Source: Typhlomys cinereus
Lineage: Eukaryota > Chordata > Mammalia > Rodentia > Platacanthomyidae
Reading direction: 5' to 3'
Length of the DNA: 64,000 nucleotides
Assembly: GCA_023101885.1 (NCBI GenBank)
Contig: JALPQD010000007.1
Coordinates: 2,624,124 to 2,688,123, forward strand
In this document: positions 24,142 to 36,099 of the stretch, piece after piece
How the letters are laid out: every line of letters starts with the position of its first letter
Position numbering within the stretch: the first letter of the stretch is position 1
Translations under genes and position numbers: made by a program
Notes under the pieces: model-generated
The model's input: only the letters and a program-made list of their open reading frames with translations
What the model was told of the DNA's origin: nothing
Databases searched by the model: none

Positions 24142-24461
24142 TGGGGGCTGGAGAGGTGGCTCAGGGGTTAAGCCTCTGCCTTGCAGGCTGAAGGTCCTGA
24201 GTTTGGATCCTAGGCCCCAAGTATAGATGGCGGGCAGAAGCGGGGGCGGCCTGCGTTTCTGGTCCTGGTAGGGCGGAGCCTGTGAATCCCGGTGCAGAGT
24301 AAACAAGGAGGAGGTGGAGGCGTCCATGGTGGTTCCCGAATTCGTCCGTGATTCTACACACTTACATACATACATACATACATACACACACATACATACA
24401 CATATACATACACATACATACATATGCACACACACACATACGCACAATTGAATAAAAAAAA
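24142..24461 (+). mobile_element. Young SINE subfamily A (copy 3)
   Basis: Full-length, with head, body, a CATACA-type tract and A-rich tail. Flanked by AATCACGTC at 24133-24141 and 24462-24470. Confidence 0.93.
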
Positions 24462-24589
24462 AATCACGTCCTTCTGGACTGTCTCCTTCCTAGGCCCTAG
24501 CTGTCTCCAGAAACTTTACCTCCCACTACCGTAATAGCAAGGATTAAGAAGTCAATACTGAACTTTCAGGAACACGAATATTCAAGCCA

Positions 24590-25063
24590 TACTCTATGCC
24601 AACTTGACTGACCCATAGAATATCCAAATATTTGACCACATAATATTCCAGATGCTTCTGTGAGTAGTGCACCCGAATTGCTACAATAAACATAACAGAT
24701 TGGCCACCTTGTGTTTGTACATGTCATTTCTTCAGTTCAAGCCTCAGAGAACATGCAGATTCATCCACTACTGAGTGGAAGACAGTTTCTCTCATCTGCT
24801 AGCTTTGAGACTGGAACAGTAGCATTGGCCTAGTTCTTCTTTGCATAATTCCACAATTCCCAGGTCTCCAGCTTGCTGATCTACCCTGCAGATGTTGGGA
24901 TGTGTCAAACTCCCCATGATAAAATTCCTGATAATAAGTCTCTATCTCTATTTATCTCCATCTCTACCTCTCTTATTCCATTGACCTTTAAATATGTGTC
25001 TACATTTACTGCCCTCACTGGAGCTATTCTGTGGATTCTGTTTCTCTAGAGAGCCCTAATACA
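24590..25063 (+). mobile_element. Old MaLR-like LTR remnant
   Basis: Begins with TATGCCAACTTGACTGACCC and ends with TTCTGTTTCTCTAGAGAGCC then CTAATACA, text typical of the two ends of a widespread old mammalian LTR-like family. The middle is diverged and carries CT/AT-rich text. Family name not asserted. Confidence 0.5.
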
Positions 25064-25204
25064 AATGCCAAGTACCTTCCCACTATCCTGTTACCCAGCA
25101 ATTCTTTATCTGGTTTAATAGTGCAATACTTTTAAACACCCCAAAATTTCAAAAAGAAAAACCTGACAGATTTCTTCAGAGTAAGATGGAAAAGTTTAAA
25201 GAGA

Positions 25205-25620
25205 CCTACCAACATTCCTGCCACACACACATATCCTGGGGGATAATCCTCATCTCTATCTGCTTACACACACATGCACATGTACGCACATGCATGTAGG
25301 ACAGTCACAGACAGATATACACATGCACAGACACTCAAATGTGCATGCATGCACACAAGCACACACATTCATTTGCACATACATATAGACACACAGATGT
25401 ACACACATGCATACACACATCTGTATAGATACACAGGCATGCACACATGCATGTACATATATGTATGAATAAACACATGCACACACATGCATGCATACAT
25501 GTGTATAAATACACGTGTGCACACATGTGCATGCATACACATGTATAGATATACATGCACACACATGCATACACATATGTATAGATGCACACATGCACAT
25601 CCACACACAAACACTTTTAT
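25205..25620. repeat. CA/ATGC-type degenerate satellite
   Basis: About 415 bp of alternating purine-pyrimidine text built from CACA, CATGCA and ATACATGT units with no fixed long period. The Cys/Val/Met-rich frames on the minus strand are products of the repeat. Confidence 0.9.
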
Positions 25621-25880
25621 GCACATTAATAGCCACCCATAAATATACTTTATGAGCTTTCATGAAATGACTTTTTCAGGGCTTTTGCAAAGTCACCTGG
25701 TTAATCTCTAAATTAATCTCTGTGTAAACAACTTCCCATAAGCTATTTTGCAGCCAACCTCCACACAAGGCAGCACATAAGCCTGCAGCAGTGATCACAT
25801 AGTCCATTTTACTAAAGCCTGATCTTTTCTGTTCCTATCACATCAGCATACTGTATGCTTCACACAGCTCAGCAAACCCT

Positions 25881-25917
<37 letters not shown>
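25881..25917. repeat. (GT)n microsatellite
   Basis: Pure GT tract. Confidence 0.95.
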
Positions 25918-25919
<2 letters not shown>

Positions 25920-26412
25920 ATCTGTGTATTTTTTTCTTTTCTTCAATAAAGAAATCTTTCAAACTATAAAGATGACTTAAATGTTGTAAATTCTAGAGTG
26001 GTGGTATCTTGTCACTATAAGAATGCATCTGAAATCAGTCCCCCAAATGCTGGGTGGCTAAAGGATTAAACATCCTCCATAAAGCTATGGGACCCACTTC
26101 CCTCTGACAGACTCAAGAGAACATGCACACTCGAAGACTGTTAGCAGCCAACTATTCTCCCTCAAAAGACCAATAAGTTACTGCAAGAGCACGCTGCTTT
26201 GGGGTGAGGAGTCCTTTGGGGCTTTTCTTCTATTAAGAGCTCTAGCAATTTGAAACCTTAGCAAATGCCACATTCACATAGTTTGAGAAACATGAGTCAA
26301 CATAAACTTCATACGTGAACCTCTCTGATATTTTTGATACCATTTGGTATACGTGATTTATCTCTATACTTTTCATATCAAGTAAGCAAATACATCATGT
26401 ATTCCACTTTCA
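25918..26412. other. Unique sequence
   Basis: No recognisable gene or repeat. Confidence 0.4.
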
Positions 26413-26520
26413 TTTTTAAGACAATGCCTTGCTATGTACCCCAACTATCTATGTATTCATTATGTAGACCAGGCTGCCTTCAAACTCATGCCATATTCTT
26501 CCTTCAACCTTTCAAATACC
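26413..26520 (-). mobile_element. B1-type SINE, antisense
   Basis: TTTTTAAGACAATGCCTTGC then TATGTAGACCAGGCTGCC and TTCAAACTCATGCC are the reversed B1 phrases. Diverged, partial. Confidence 0.72.
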
Positions 26521-28570
26521 GAATGCCTTTCAACATTAACACAAGACTCAGCAATCATAAGAGAACACAGTCAAATCACTGCTTCTCTGAAACATCCTCA
26601 GAGCACAGCTCACCATCAGCATCAGTAGAGCTTTAAGCTTTCTTCATGGCTTCACAGATGAAGACCCATTTGGTACATCTACAGCCAGATGCAGATCATG
26701 AATGCGGTAATCCATCCTGGACCAGCGCACACATGCAAAAAGGTGAGTTTGGTTGGGCAAACTTTGATGTCTCCTTGCTGAACAATGTCCGGACTTCTCT
26801 ATGTGGCAAGACTTCAGCTCTTCCTCATCATTGATCACAGTCTCAACCTCGCTAGAAGCTTCTTTGTCATTTGACTTCATGTGGGCACTTCTGTGCTGCT
26901 CAGTTCTCTGAGGTCCGTTACACAGCAGCAGGCGAGAGACTCATTCAAGATGGAACCGAGTACCAGAGCCATGTACTTGGTTCGAGTCTATGCCCTGTGT
27001 TTCCATTCCCTATGTGCCCAGACCTCACAGCTACTCTTTTGCCTGATTTAACGTGCTGCCCTGGTTTTTTATCTTGACTATGTCTACCTGGCATGCTCTG
27101 TGCACTCAAGTAAAGATGACATGACATGAACCTCTGATAATCTTGGGCCTCAGAGGGTGGTCGTGTCACCATGATCCTTCTCACACTGCTGCCAGGAGCC
27201 TGACACAACACAAGGCAGCAACACTAAAGCTCACGGGTTGGAAACTGTCTTCTCCAGCTTCCTGCAGACAAGCGACTGGTCCATCTGGGGCCAGCAGCAA
27301 AGCCCATCAGAGATACACAGGCTTCGTCCAACTCACAGTCTGATGACGTGAGTACACTTGTCATTGTCCATCTCGGAAATTCTGTGCTTAACATGATGGT
27401 GATGACGATTGACCAGTGGTTGCCTCGCCTCTGTGTCAGCCATTGTGCTTGCCTAGGGCTCCTACATGCTCATCACATAGGGTGTTCAGCACGTAGACCA
27501 TGCATGAGGCTCGCCTTGAAGCAAAGCTTCCTCGACCTGGCTTCATGAATGGATTCCCACATCCATTCTTTCCTCTCTTATTGCAGCTATGGGCACATGT
27601 TTTCTGGAAGAGCCTGCTCATATACTCCCAGCCTGACCTGCCTGATGCTTGCTCTTCCAACAATTTATCTCTCTTATTAAACAGCAAGATGACTCATAGA
27701 GGACAAGCAAATAAACAACTAAGCATAGCTGTGAAATTTTGTTTATGGAAGCTGCCCAGTTGCCCAGATTTGGACTGTGGGCCATTATCAGCCAGCATTG
27801 TTTCAGGAAAACAAGCCTTGTCTTTTAACTAGACAGGTGACAACTAAGATAAAACTTTATCACATTCCTACCTGGTCTCCAGATAAGATCGCAAAGTACC
27901 CAGTCAATGGAATATAAGAAGTTTCTTTAATATGCTTAAAGCAAGTGATATTCTCCTTGATCCACCACCTTTTTTAGAGAGGAGATATCTGGTAAAACTT
28001 ACCTTTGCTCAAAAAAATAAAAGAAATAAAAGATAACCACATAGAGAGAAGTAAACACTCCAGCAAGTAGAATTTCTAACAAATTCATGAATTCACCATC
28101 AATTCAGGCTGTGTGGTTCTATTTTCTTGGTCAAATTTTTCCCAGCTACTTAACTCTTCTACATACAGATTTCTGAAATATAGTGAAATTTATCTTTTAA
28201 AAACGAAAGAATTTGGGGGTAACGAATTTCTATGGCTTCCATGATTCTAAGTGTCAAATCATATCCACCACTGATTTTTACTTCACAGTGTCCGAATGTC
28301 AGGAGGCTGGATTAGAACAAGCAGTTGTCTACAACCCAACATCACCCAGCAGTCATAATCAAAGTCTCATCTGTGCTCAGCCTCATCTTCAGAAGGAGCA
28401 TCTGTCTCTGGACCCACCCACGTGGTCATCAGCAACCTTCCTTCCTCCTTGGGCAAGTGGGCTACAGCCCGGACTCCTCACCAACTAGTAGCAGGAAATG
28501 TGCCTGAGTCCTTGGTACTTCACCACATTCATGGCACCTATAATGAAGCACATGTAGAATATTCTGTGGT
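26521..28570. other. Unique sequence of mixed composition, no gene recognised
   Basis: About 2 kb, less AT-rich than most of the window at 26640-27840. Many short overlapping frames occur on both strands (for example 26644-26880 minus and 27500-27832 plus), none with a recognised domain. A decayed processed pseudogene is possible, but I could not match any. Confidence 0.35.
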
Positions 28571-28666
28571 GACCCCAGGGAGATGGCCCAGTGGGTAAAG
28601 TGTTTGCCACACAAGTGTGAGGTCAAGAGTTTGGATTCCAGCGCCACATAGAAGTCGGGTGGGTTG
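28571..28666 (+). mobile_element. Old SINE, first part (host of a nested SINE)
   Basis: GAGATGGCCCAGTGGGTAAA and GTCAAGAGTTTGGATTCC are a diverged tRNA-like head. The element is interrupted by a young SINE and resumes at 28985. Confidence 0.7.
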
Positions 28667-28972
28667 GGGGCTGGAGAGGTGGCTTAGGGGTTAAGCCTCT
28701 GCTTTGCAGGCAGAAGGTCCTGAGTTCAGATCCTAGACCCCATGTATAGACGCCGGGCGGAAGTGGGGGCAGCCTGTGCTTCTGGTCCTGGTAGGGCGGA
28801 GCCTGTGAATCCCAGGGCAGAGTAAACAAGGAGGAGGTGGAGGCGTCCATGGTGGTTCCCGAATTCGTCCGTGGTTCTACACACACACACATACATACAT
28901 ACATACATACACACATGCGCACACATGCATACATGCACAATTGAATAAATAATAATAAAAAAATTAAAAAAA
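28667..28972 (+). mobile_element. Young SINE subfamily A (copy 4), nested
   Basis: Full-length copy with CATA-rich tract and A tail. The duplication AAGTCGGGTGGG (28652-28663) / AAGTCAGGTGGG (28973-28984) matches at 11 of 12 positions. Confidence 0.92.
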
Positions 28973-28984
28973 AAGTCAGGTGGG

Positions 28985-29225
28985 CACGTGGTAGCCCACC
29001 TGTGTTCCCAGCACTTGGGAAACAGAGAGAGGTGATCTTTGAGCAAGCTAGCTAGTTAGATTAGCTGAGAGACCATGTCTCTGTAAATAAAGTGGAGAGC
29101 ATAGAAGGAAGATGGCAGCCATCAATGTCTAGCTCCACACATGCATTCATCCATGTTTATTTACATGCATGCAAATATACATACACGAATATGCACAACA
29201 AACACACATGCAAAGATATAAAAAC
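28985..29225 (+). mobile_element. Old SINE, second part
   Basis: Continues the host element: CACCTGTGTTCCCAGCACTT then GGGAAACAGAGAG, a B1-like body after a tRNA-like head, i.e. a B4-like composite, followed by a CATGCA-rich tail. The right end is approximate. Confidence 0.6.
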
Positions 29226-29235
29226 ATGCAGCTTT

Positions 29236-29465
29236 GGTGTCACAGAGATAGCTCAAGGGAAAGGCACCTGCTCAAAAGTCTGATGACCAGAGCTTGAACC
29301 CCAAAAGCACCCAGGATACACATGATGGAAGGAGAGAACTGTCTTCATTCTGAAAGTTGTCCTCTGACCTCTACTTGTGCACTATGCTGTGAGCATGTGC
29401 TCTCTCTCTCTCTTTCCTTCTCTTCCTTCCATCTTCTCACTGTCTCTTTCTCTCTCTTCATTGTT
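29236..29465 (+). mobile_element. Old rodent SINE with (TC)n tail
   Basis: CACAGAGATAGCTCAAGGGA head, GAGCTTGAACCCC B-box-like region, AAAGTTGTCCTCTGACCTCT body motif typical of rodent tRNA-derived SINEs, ending in a TC/TTCC-rich tail from 29399. Confidence 0.65.
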
Positions 29466-30180
29466 ATCTCTCAGATGAATAAATTAAAATGTTTTCAAGA
29501 AAACAGAATATTCAGTGGAATTCAGAAGAATAAATATAATGGAATAAATTTAAGTGTTGGAAAGAATACGTTGTAAAAGGATTTGAAACCCTGAAGGAAT
29601 TGCATGATCCTCTAATGAGTAATCTCAGTTTTCTGACTGAATGAAACTTGGAAAGAAGAATACTAATTATGACACAGCATTTGAAAAAAATCTTCATTTT
29701 GATTTCGTGGAATCTGTCGATTCATCATTTAGTTTTACTGAGTTTCAGCAGAGAGTGAAACTGAAAGCTAAAAAGTTCTGGGTCACACCAAAACATTTAA
29801 ACATCACAAACCTTTTGTCAGGGCCAGGTCATTTAATGCAGTAATTTGATGAAGATGTCAGGATACTAGAATAGATATTTAGTGTACATAGAAGGAATAG
29901 TGTTAAGTCAAGAATGAAATACTGCTAAAATTAAGCAAGTATGTTGATGTTAGTCAAGAAGAGTTCACAGTAATAATCTATAAGTTAATTAAAGACTGTA
30001 TAAAGACTATAGGATAATAATCAGGCAAAAGAACCTTAAGTATAATAAAGACTGATGAGCGTGATCATGTGCTATTATTGCTCTCCAAGAGTAAAAACAC
30101 TTAAAATGAAATAAAAATCCAGAGGCCAGTTACCTTCTATCACCATTTTTATTTAGCCTATGTCTAAAATATAAAATAAT
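29466..30180. other. AT-rich unique sequence
   Basis: No recognisable gene. Short frames at 29641-29844 have no similarity I recognise. Confidence 0.4.
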
Positions 30181-30480
30181 GCTGGGAGTACTCAGGGGTT
30201 AAAGGACTTTGCCTTGCAAGCAGAAGGTCCTGAGTTTGGATCCCAGTTCCCATATAAAAACACCAGGCAGAAATGGCTGCGGCCTAAACTTCCAGCCCTG
30301 GAGTGTGGAGCCTGGAAAATTCCAGAGTTAAAACAAAAAGGAGATAGAAGCAATCCCAAAGTCACCCTTGATCCTTCACAAGAACACACAGTGTCCTCTG
30401 ATACACACACATTGCACATATAAACACACACACATGCACATGCACAGACACATACACATACTTCATAAATAAAGTTAAAT
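30181..30480 (+). mobile_element. SINE subfamily B
   Basis: Head (ACTCAGGGGTTAAAGGAC), B-box GAGTTTGGATCCCAG, body with CTTCCAGCCCTGGAGTG and AAGGAGATAGAAGCAATCCC, then a CA-rich tract and A-rich tail. Flanking text is AT-rich, so a duplication cannot be fixed. Confidence 0.82.
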
Positions 30481-30606
30481 AAAATATAAAAGAGCAATGA
30501 TAAATTATAGTACATAAGTCATTTTCTCTATGAGATAATTGTGAAAAGGCTATTCAGATTTTTCTATCATAAATTTCTGGGGAATAAGAATTAAAAGCTA
30601 ACTGAG

Positions 30607-30898
30607 ACTGGGGAGGAAGGCTCACTGGGGAATGTACCTAGGACATAAGCAGGACAACCTGAATTTCGATTCCCAGATCCTATACAAAACCAGAGCCGTG
30701 CCAAATATCCTTATCCGCAGATCTTTTAGGACAACATAGAAGGTGGAGATAGAAGAATCCCAAGATGTTAAATGATCAGGTAAACCTGGGTGACCAAACT
30801 GGATTGATTGCCAGTGATTAACAAAAATGAGCCCCTGCCTCAAACAAGGTGGAAGGTAAGGATTGGCACCTGAGGCTAACTTCTGACTTACAAGCGGC
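30607..30898 (+). mobile_element. Old tRNA-head SINE
   Basis: Diverged head (ACTGGGGAGGAAGGCTCACT; GAATTTCGATTCCCAG) and a B4-like body. It runs into the TCTCTG repeat. Confidence 0.55.
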
Positions 30899-30900
30899 AA

Positions 30901-30996
30901 CCTCTCTCTCTCTCTCTGTCTCTCTCTCTGTCTCTCTCTCTGTCTCTCTCTCTCTCTGTCTCTCTCTCTGTCTCTCTCTGTCTCTCCTGCCCCTCT
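30901..30996. repeat. (TCTCTG)n / (TC)n repeat
   Basis: Roughly 95 bp of TC with regularly spaced TG steps. The Arg/Glu-rich frames on the minus strand are artefacts. Confidence 0.93.
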
Positions 30997-31049
30997 CTCT
31001 TTCATACACACACAGATATATATCATATATATACACAAATGACAAAAAT

Positions 31050-31893
31050 AATTAATAACTAATCTATTTTCTAGACATACTCTAAAAACGAGAACCATAG
31101 AGATATCTTATTTCAGAGAAAACAGAATTATATACTAGCTACAAATAATTTTTGAAGTATAAGCTGCCAAATGAACAATTGCATAACAACATATTCATGG
31201 ACACAAGACAAGCTCTAACAAAAGATAAAAACATATCATGATCTTCCTGTTAAGATTAAACTAAATGAAATGTCAATTTTAGCAAGAATAGTACATAAAT
31301 TCAATTCAGCACTAATGACTACTTCAACATAGCATTTTTTCTGAATTTTCTCTGAAAGAATGGCTACCCCAAAATGGAAGAGAGATTATTGAAAAGACCT
31401 ACTAAAAAGAAAGAAATTGCTTTAGCAAGAAGTAAAATGCTTTTAACAATAGGAAGGTCAAATCACTGATTGTGAAAGAATTGATACTCAGCTCATACAA
31501 AGAAAATAGATAATTGAAAGTTAAACCATAGTACTTTGAGAATTTAATACAATGAAGGTGTAATCTTACATACAGCGGTAGATAAATTAAAAACCGCCTT
31601 GCCTTTGTTCTGTATAGAAATAACATTGCATCCTATTTTTTAGCACACAAAAAGGTCCATAAGTGAAATAAACAAAAAATAATAAAACTCATATCTGAAA
31701 AAAAGACTAGAATCTAAGTAAACATTGTTCAAAAGTAAATGCTCAAAAGGTCAGTGGATGAATGAAAAAAGTTCAATATCATAAATCGCTAGACAAATAC
31801 AAATGAAATCCACAATGAGACACTATCTAATTCCAGTAAAAAAGACAATAATCAAGAACACAAAATATCAGTATGTAGAAAAAAAATTTTACA
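31050..31893 (+). pseudogene. Ancient L1 ORF2 fragment, upstream part
   Basis: In-frame stretches resemble the C-terminal half of L1 ORF2: a motif like FNSALMTTST near 31300, and REM/KTTMRYHLTP-like text at 31800-31840 (AAATACAAATGAAATCCACA, GAGACACTATCTAATTCC). It is broken by many stops and frameshifts. The right part of the same element lies beyond an antisense SINE. Confidence 0.6.
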
Positions 31894-31911
31894 CTGTTGG
31901 TAGTAACTTGC

Positions 31912-31914
<3 letters not shown>

Positions 31915-31952
<38 letters not shown>

Positions 31953-32184
31953 TCAAAGGCCACTGTGTGTCCCTGTGGAGGCCCAAGGGTGATTTCAGAA
32001 GTCACCCTGGATTGCTTTTACCTCTTTTTTGCTTTGCTCTGGGATTTCCCAGGCTCTGTCCACTAAGGCCAGAAGCAGGCCACTGCCATTTCTGCCTGGT
32101 ATTTTTATATGGATCCTGGGATCTGAATTCATGACCTTCTGCTTGTATAGGCAGAGCCTTAAACCCTGAGCCATCTTTCCAATC
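31915..32184 (-). mobile_element. SINE subfamily B inserted antisense in old L1
   Basis: Starts with a TG tract (reversed CA), then reversed body motifs (TTTGCTTTGCTCTGGGATTT, TCTGCCTGGTATTTTTATAT) and the reversed head ending TGAGCCATCTTTCC. Flanks CTGTTGGTAGTAA (31894-31906) and CTGTTAGTGGTGA (from about 32186) look like a diverged target duplication, and the L1 text continues across it. Confidence 0.82.
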
Positions 32185-32185
32185 C

Positions 32186-32530
32186 TGTTAGTGGTGATTT
32201 AAATTAGCATCACCACAATGTCAGATCGTGTAGAAGAGCCTTTAAAAGCTGAAAATGGAATTGATTTTATAATCAACAATTTCAGGACTGGGTATTGACC
32301 AGAAGGCAAGAAAGTCCTCCTGTCAAGAGGGTGTGTGCATTCCTGTTTCACTGAAGCTCGTACAACAGCTGGGTTGAGAATTAGTTTAAATGTCCATTTG
32401 CAAATGGATAAAGAAAATGTGGTAGATGTGCACAGTGGAATAATATATAGTCATGAAAAGAATGGAATCCTGTCACACATATGACAACTTGTAAGGTGCT
32501 AGAGGACATCATGCTTAGTAAAATTTTTTT
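32186..32530 (+). pseudogene. Ancient L1 ORF2 fragment, downstream part
   Basis: The terminal ORF2 region in plus orientation: ATGTCCATTTGCAAATGGAT then AAGAAAATGTGGTAGATGTG and CAGTGGAATAATATATAG, which correspond to the standard L1 stretch seen cleanly at 53660-53735 (KMWYIYTMEYYS). Heavily mutated. Confidence 0.75.
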
Positions 32531-33210
32531 AAAAAGCAAGAAAACTGCTCCTGGAAACATTGTCAGTTATAGGAGACTGTAGTCCTGCATTCCCGCAAGT
32601 AAAGATCTCTGTGTCCACACATACATCTTTTCCATTACCAAGAATCAGTTGGCTTGTTGCTGGGTCAGTCTCTCTCCTAATTACACCACAAGAGAAAACC
32701 ACATTTCTGCATGAGCCCAAGGTCCGCAGCATGGAGCTGGGTAATTTGAACTGAAGGGGTGGGGCTGAGGGCCAGAGACTTCCATCTTGCCTTTGACTCT
32801 CCAATAATATGGGCAAACTCAACAGTCACCAAGAAATAAATTGCAGGAGAGTTCCTAGAGAGACCTTGGAAAAATACAGTTTCCCCCAATTATCAACTGT
32901 AGCTGTTGGCAGTAAATGTGAACTGTGATGGGAATGCAGCATCTGACATAAGAGGAGATTGGTAAGAATGGCCCAAGGTCTGTCAGTTCCCATCTAGAAG
33001 TATAATAGCCTAGTGACTCCCGTTGACTCCAGATATAAAATATCAGTGTATAGTAACTACTGAACAAGGCTCAGCTCTCTGGAGTCCTTCAGCCATGGTG
33101 CAAAACCAAATGAGACTCCATCACTCCTGACCAGTGTTCCTGGCTCTCAGAGGCCTGTCTCAGAGCAACTACGATTCTCTCTGTCCTTATTGCATGTCTG
33201 TAAAGAGGAA
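32531..33210. other. Unique sequence
   Basis: No recognisable gene or repeat. Confidence 0.4.
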
Positions 33211-33214
33211 GCCT

Positions 33215-33500
33215 TGTTTGTGGTATGTGTGTGAGTATGTGAATGTGCATGCATGTTTGTGAATGTGTCTGTGTATTTGTGTGTACGTGCATATGTATAT
33301 GCATGTGCATATACGTATATGCATGCATGTATGTGTGTGAGTCATGCATATGTGTACATGTGCCTGTGTACTTGTGTATATGTGCATATGTACATGCATG
33401 TGCATATACATATATGCATGTATGCATGTGTGTAAGTGTATATGTGTGTGTCTCTGTGCATATGTGCGTATATGTTGTGTGTGTGTGTATGTGTGGTCTA
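33215..33500. repeat. TG/TATG/TGCATG degenerate satellite
   Basis: About 285 bp of alternating purine-pyrimidine repeats of variable unit, the plus-strand counterpart of the array at 25205. It includes a short internal duplication of a TGCATATACATATATGCATG-like motif. Confidence 0.9.
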
Positions 33501-34566
33501 TCCATTGAGATTCTAAAAAATTTGTTAACAAGAAACATCAATCTGCTTCACTGAATTTTCTGTAAGCTATCTCTCTTCCCAACTCTTATGCCTTGATCTT
33601 ATGGCTATTATAACACTTATTAGTTATAATCAAAGCTTTATGCAGCTATGGTTATTTTCTCCAAAGAAACCAGAAGCTGAGCAAACTACTCCTCTCATTC
33701 ATTATAATTCATCCCTACTGAGGCATAGAAAGTAGACAGTAACTGCATTGTAGAGGAGGCATGGCATCAAAAACAAACATTACGTGATGCAGATTAAATA
33801 AATTCTATCACTATTTCATTGTCTAATTTGGAAAGAGGGTTTTGGCCAATAGGCTCCAATTATTATTTCTACTATGCAGAGACTCATTGTGTGTGTGTCG
33901 GCACCATGATCAGATAAATGAGTGAGTAGCAATCGCCCAACATCTAACTCTATTAGGAGCTTTTCCTTCGAGAAGAATCCCTCTGAAGGTCTTGTTATCA
34001 GCTGAAAATGTGTGTTATCCTCCTATGACTTCCATCCTGAAGCCTAGTTTTCAGTGGGACTCTGGGAAGTAACTGGGACTTCAGCGATAAGAATGGACCC
34101 CAAAGATGAGCTCCATCCATGTCTCTTCTAATCCCCCCCACCAGAGAAAGGAAGCAGTCACTGTCTGCAAGCCGGGAAGAGTGCCCATCAGTACAAGTGT
34201 TGATGGGGACTTCTGCATACTGGGACTGGAAGGAGTATTTGTTCATGGTGGGATCACCCCAACTGTGATATATTTGTTATGGGAGCCCAAGCAAACTCAG
34301 ACAGAGCTCTTTCCTTCTGACAAAAATGATAAGAAGCCTTCATATGTATGCAATGTTCTTGCTCTCAGAAATCAAGAAGACAAAACAGATTGGAAAAAAA
34401 TTGAACACAACAGTCGCTGGCATCTAAAGACCCAAGATTTACAAAGGTGTCTCAGAGTTTCGTGTTCTTCAGTCTTTCCATTCAAAAGTATTTTAATGGC
34501 TGTGTTGCATACAGAATTAATAATGCCCTTGGCAAACATAATGTGTAATTAGGAGCTTTACACATA
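33501..34566. other. Unique sequence with an unexplained 148-codon frame
   Basis: Reading frame 34106-34552 (+) is open for 148 codons but matches nothing I recognise, and no exon-like context is apparent. The rest has no recognised repeat. Confidence 0.35.
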
Positions 34567-34567
34567 T

Positions 34568-34880
34568 TGTCTTAGTTACAGTGGTTAAAAATACTCTGAC
34601 AAAAAGCAACATAAAAGAGAAAGGATTCTGGCTCAGGATATGGTCCAAGAGTGTAGCTTGTCATGGCAGAGAAGACAGGGCAGCAGGAGCTTGAGATAAC
34701 ATGGTCATGGGACAACCACAATCAGAACAGGGGGGATGTGTCAGTGCACAGCTCTCCTCAATTGCTTTCTCTTTCTTTCCCAACTCTCAACGAATGGTGC
34801 CACCCTCATGGATGGATCTTCCTACCTCAATTATTATTGAGATACCATAATTCCTTCCAGGCAAGCCCAGAGAAATGCTA
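34568..34880 (-). mobile_element. MaLR-type LTR, antisense
   Basis: Starts TGTCTTAGTTACAGTGG, then CTCTGACAAAAAGCAACAT, the reversed MaLR end. The first 11 bases are identical to the start of the 1711 copy. The far end is not resolved. Confidence 0.6.
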
Positions 34881-35440
34881 AGCATAAAATGAAGTGCAAA
34901 GAAATCACATTGGATTTAGCAAATTTCAGGAACTCTCCAAATAGTCAACCAAACAGGTCTGTTAAAGATTAAGTTAGATATGAATATGAGTGCAACAAGA
35001 AGTTGCACAGTCCTTGTGGAGATAACTAGACTAGTCTGGCCCACAAGTCTTGACATTATAGGTACAGTTTCGGTGGAGGATTCCTTGAGGGGGTCTGAGA
35101 GCAAAAGCAGGGTGACAAAGGACGTGTCAGGCTTGGTTCATGCTATGATGTCACGCACATGCTGTACCATTGTTGAGCACTGGTCTGAGACCAACCACCT
35201 TAAGAAGGGTGTGACGGATGTGGTCCCTTTGCCAAGTGCAGGGGAAGCAGGACTGCACAGAAAGACTGGACTAGCCGGGGGAAGACTCTAAATGGTGTTC
35301 ATTGCGGCGCAGAAATAAACCCCATGAAAGGACAACACTTACAACAATGGTAATTTGTCTTCAGAACTTCAGTAATACTATAAAGTAAATATTCTGGGGA
35401 GAGAAAGTAAGAGAGAGAGATCACTACATTCAATGAATAT
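34881..35440. other. Unique sequence
   Basis: No recognisable gene or repeat. Confidence 0.35.
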
Positions 35441-35444
35441 ATAC

Positions 35445-35545
35445 AACACATCAACTCATAAGAACTTCAGATCTGCATTTGTTTCTTTCTCTAAATTTAC
35501 ATTTCCTAATATATACAACAATCCCAAACCCAACACGACTCCTTC
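35445..35545 (-). repeat. Dispersed repeat, copy 1 (pair with 36310-36400)
   Basis: AACTCATAAGAACTTCAGAT and TTACATTTCCTAATATATAC align with the segment near 36310-36400 in the same order. Probably fragments of old antisense L1 3' UTR. Confidence 0.55.
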
Positions 35546-35629
35546 GTGTCATAGCTTGATTTGTCACTTTTGGTGAAGGTAGAGATGGACTCCAGAAACT
35601 AAAACAAAATATCTCAAAAGTTAGGCTAG

Positions 35630-35756
35630 GAGAGAGAGAGAGAGAGGGAGAGAAAGAGAGAGAGAGAGGGACAAGGCAGAGACAGAGACAAAGACAGAGA
35701 CAGAGACAGAGACAGAGAGAGACAGAAACAGAGACAGAGACAGAGACAGAGAAAGA
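35630..35756. repeat. (GA)n and (GACAGA)n purine repeat
   Basis: GA dinucleotides followed by a GACAGA hexamer array. Nearly pure purine, so capable of triplex structure. Confidence 0.93.
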
Positions 35757-36050
35757 AGAAAATGGTCCTACCTGTCTACTATTTCCTGCCCAGCATTGTA
35801 CCCTTCAAGAGCACAGCAGTTTCAAGATATCTCTTTTCCATGGTTTCTAATTTTTTTCTCTTCAAAAATATTAGACAGTTTTTAATGTTTCAAAATGTAA
35901 GGTAGTAAGTGATGGAAATAATTTAATCCATGGTATACATGTATGACATTTTCAAAGAGTAAATTGAATGAACGGATAAATAAACAAATAAACAAATACA
36001 AAAACATAGACCATAATTGGCATGGTTTCTTCTATACTCAAGGATTCAAC
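35757..36050. other. AT-rich unique sequence
   Basis: Nothing recognised. Confidence 0.4.
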
Positions 36051-36054
36051 ATGT

Positions 36055-36085
36055 AGATAGATAGATAGATAGATGATAGATAGAT
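36055..36085. repeat. (GATA)n microsatellite
   Basis: Short GATA/ATAG run. Confidence 0.9.
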
Positions 36086-36099
36086 TCTAACTTAATGAT

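Noticed and set aside
23902..24447. 181-codon minus-strand frame with Cys-Val repeats
   Set aside because: It spans two SINEs and their CA tracts. The same frame text recurs in every SINE copy.
30622..31098. Arg/Glu-rich 158-codon frame
   Set aside because: Produced by the TCTCTG repeat and an old SINE, not a protein.
34106..34552. 148-codon open frame as a possible exon
   Set aside because: No known motif, no coding-like signature that I can see, and no flanking splice sites.
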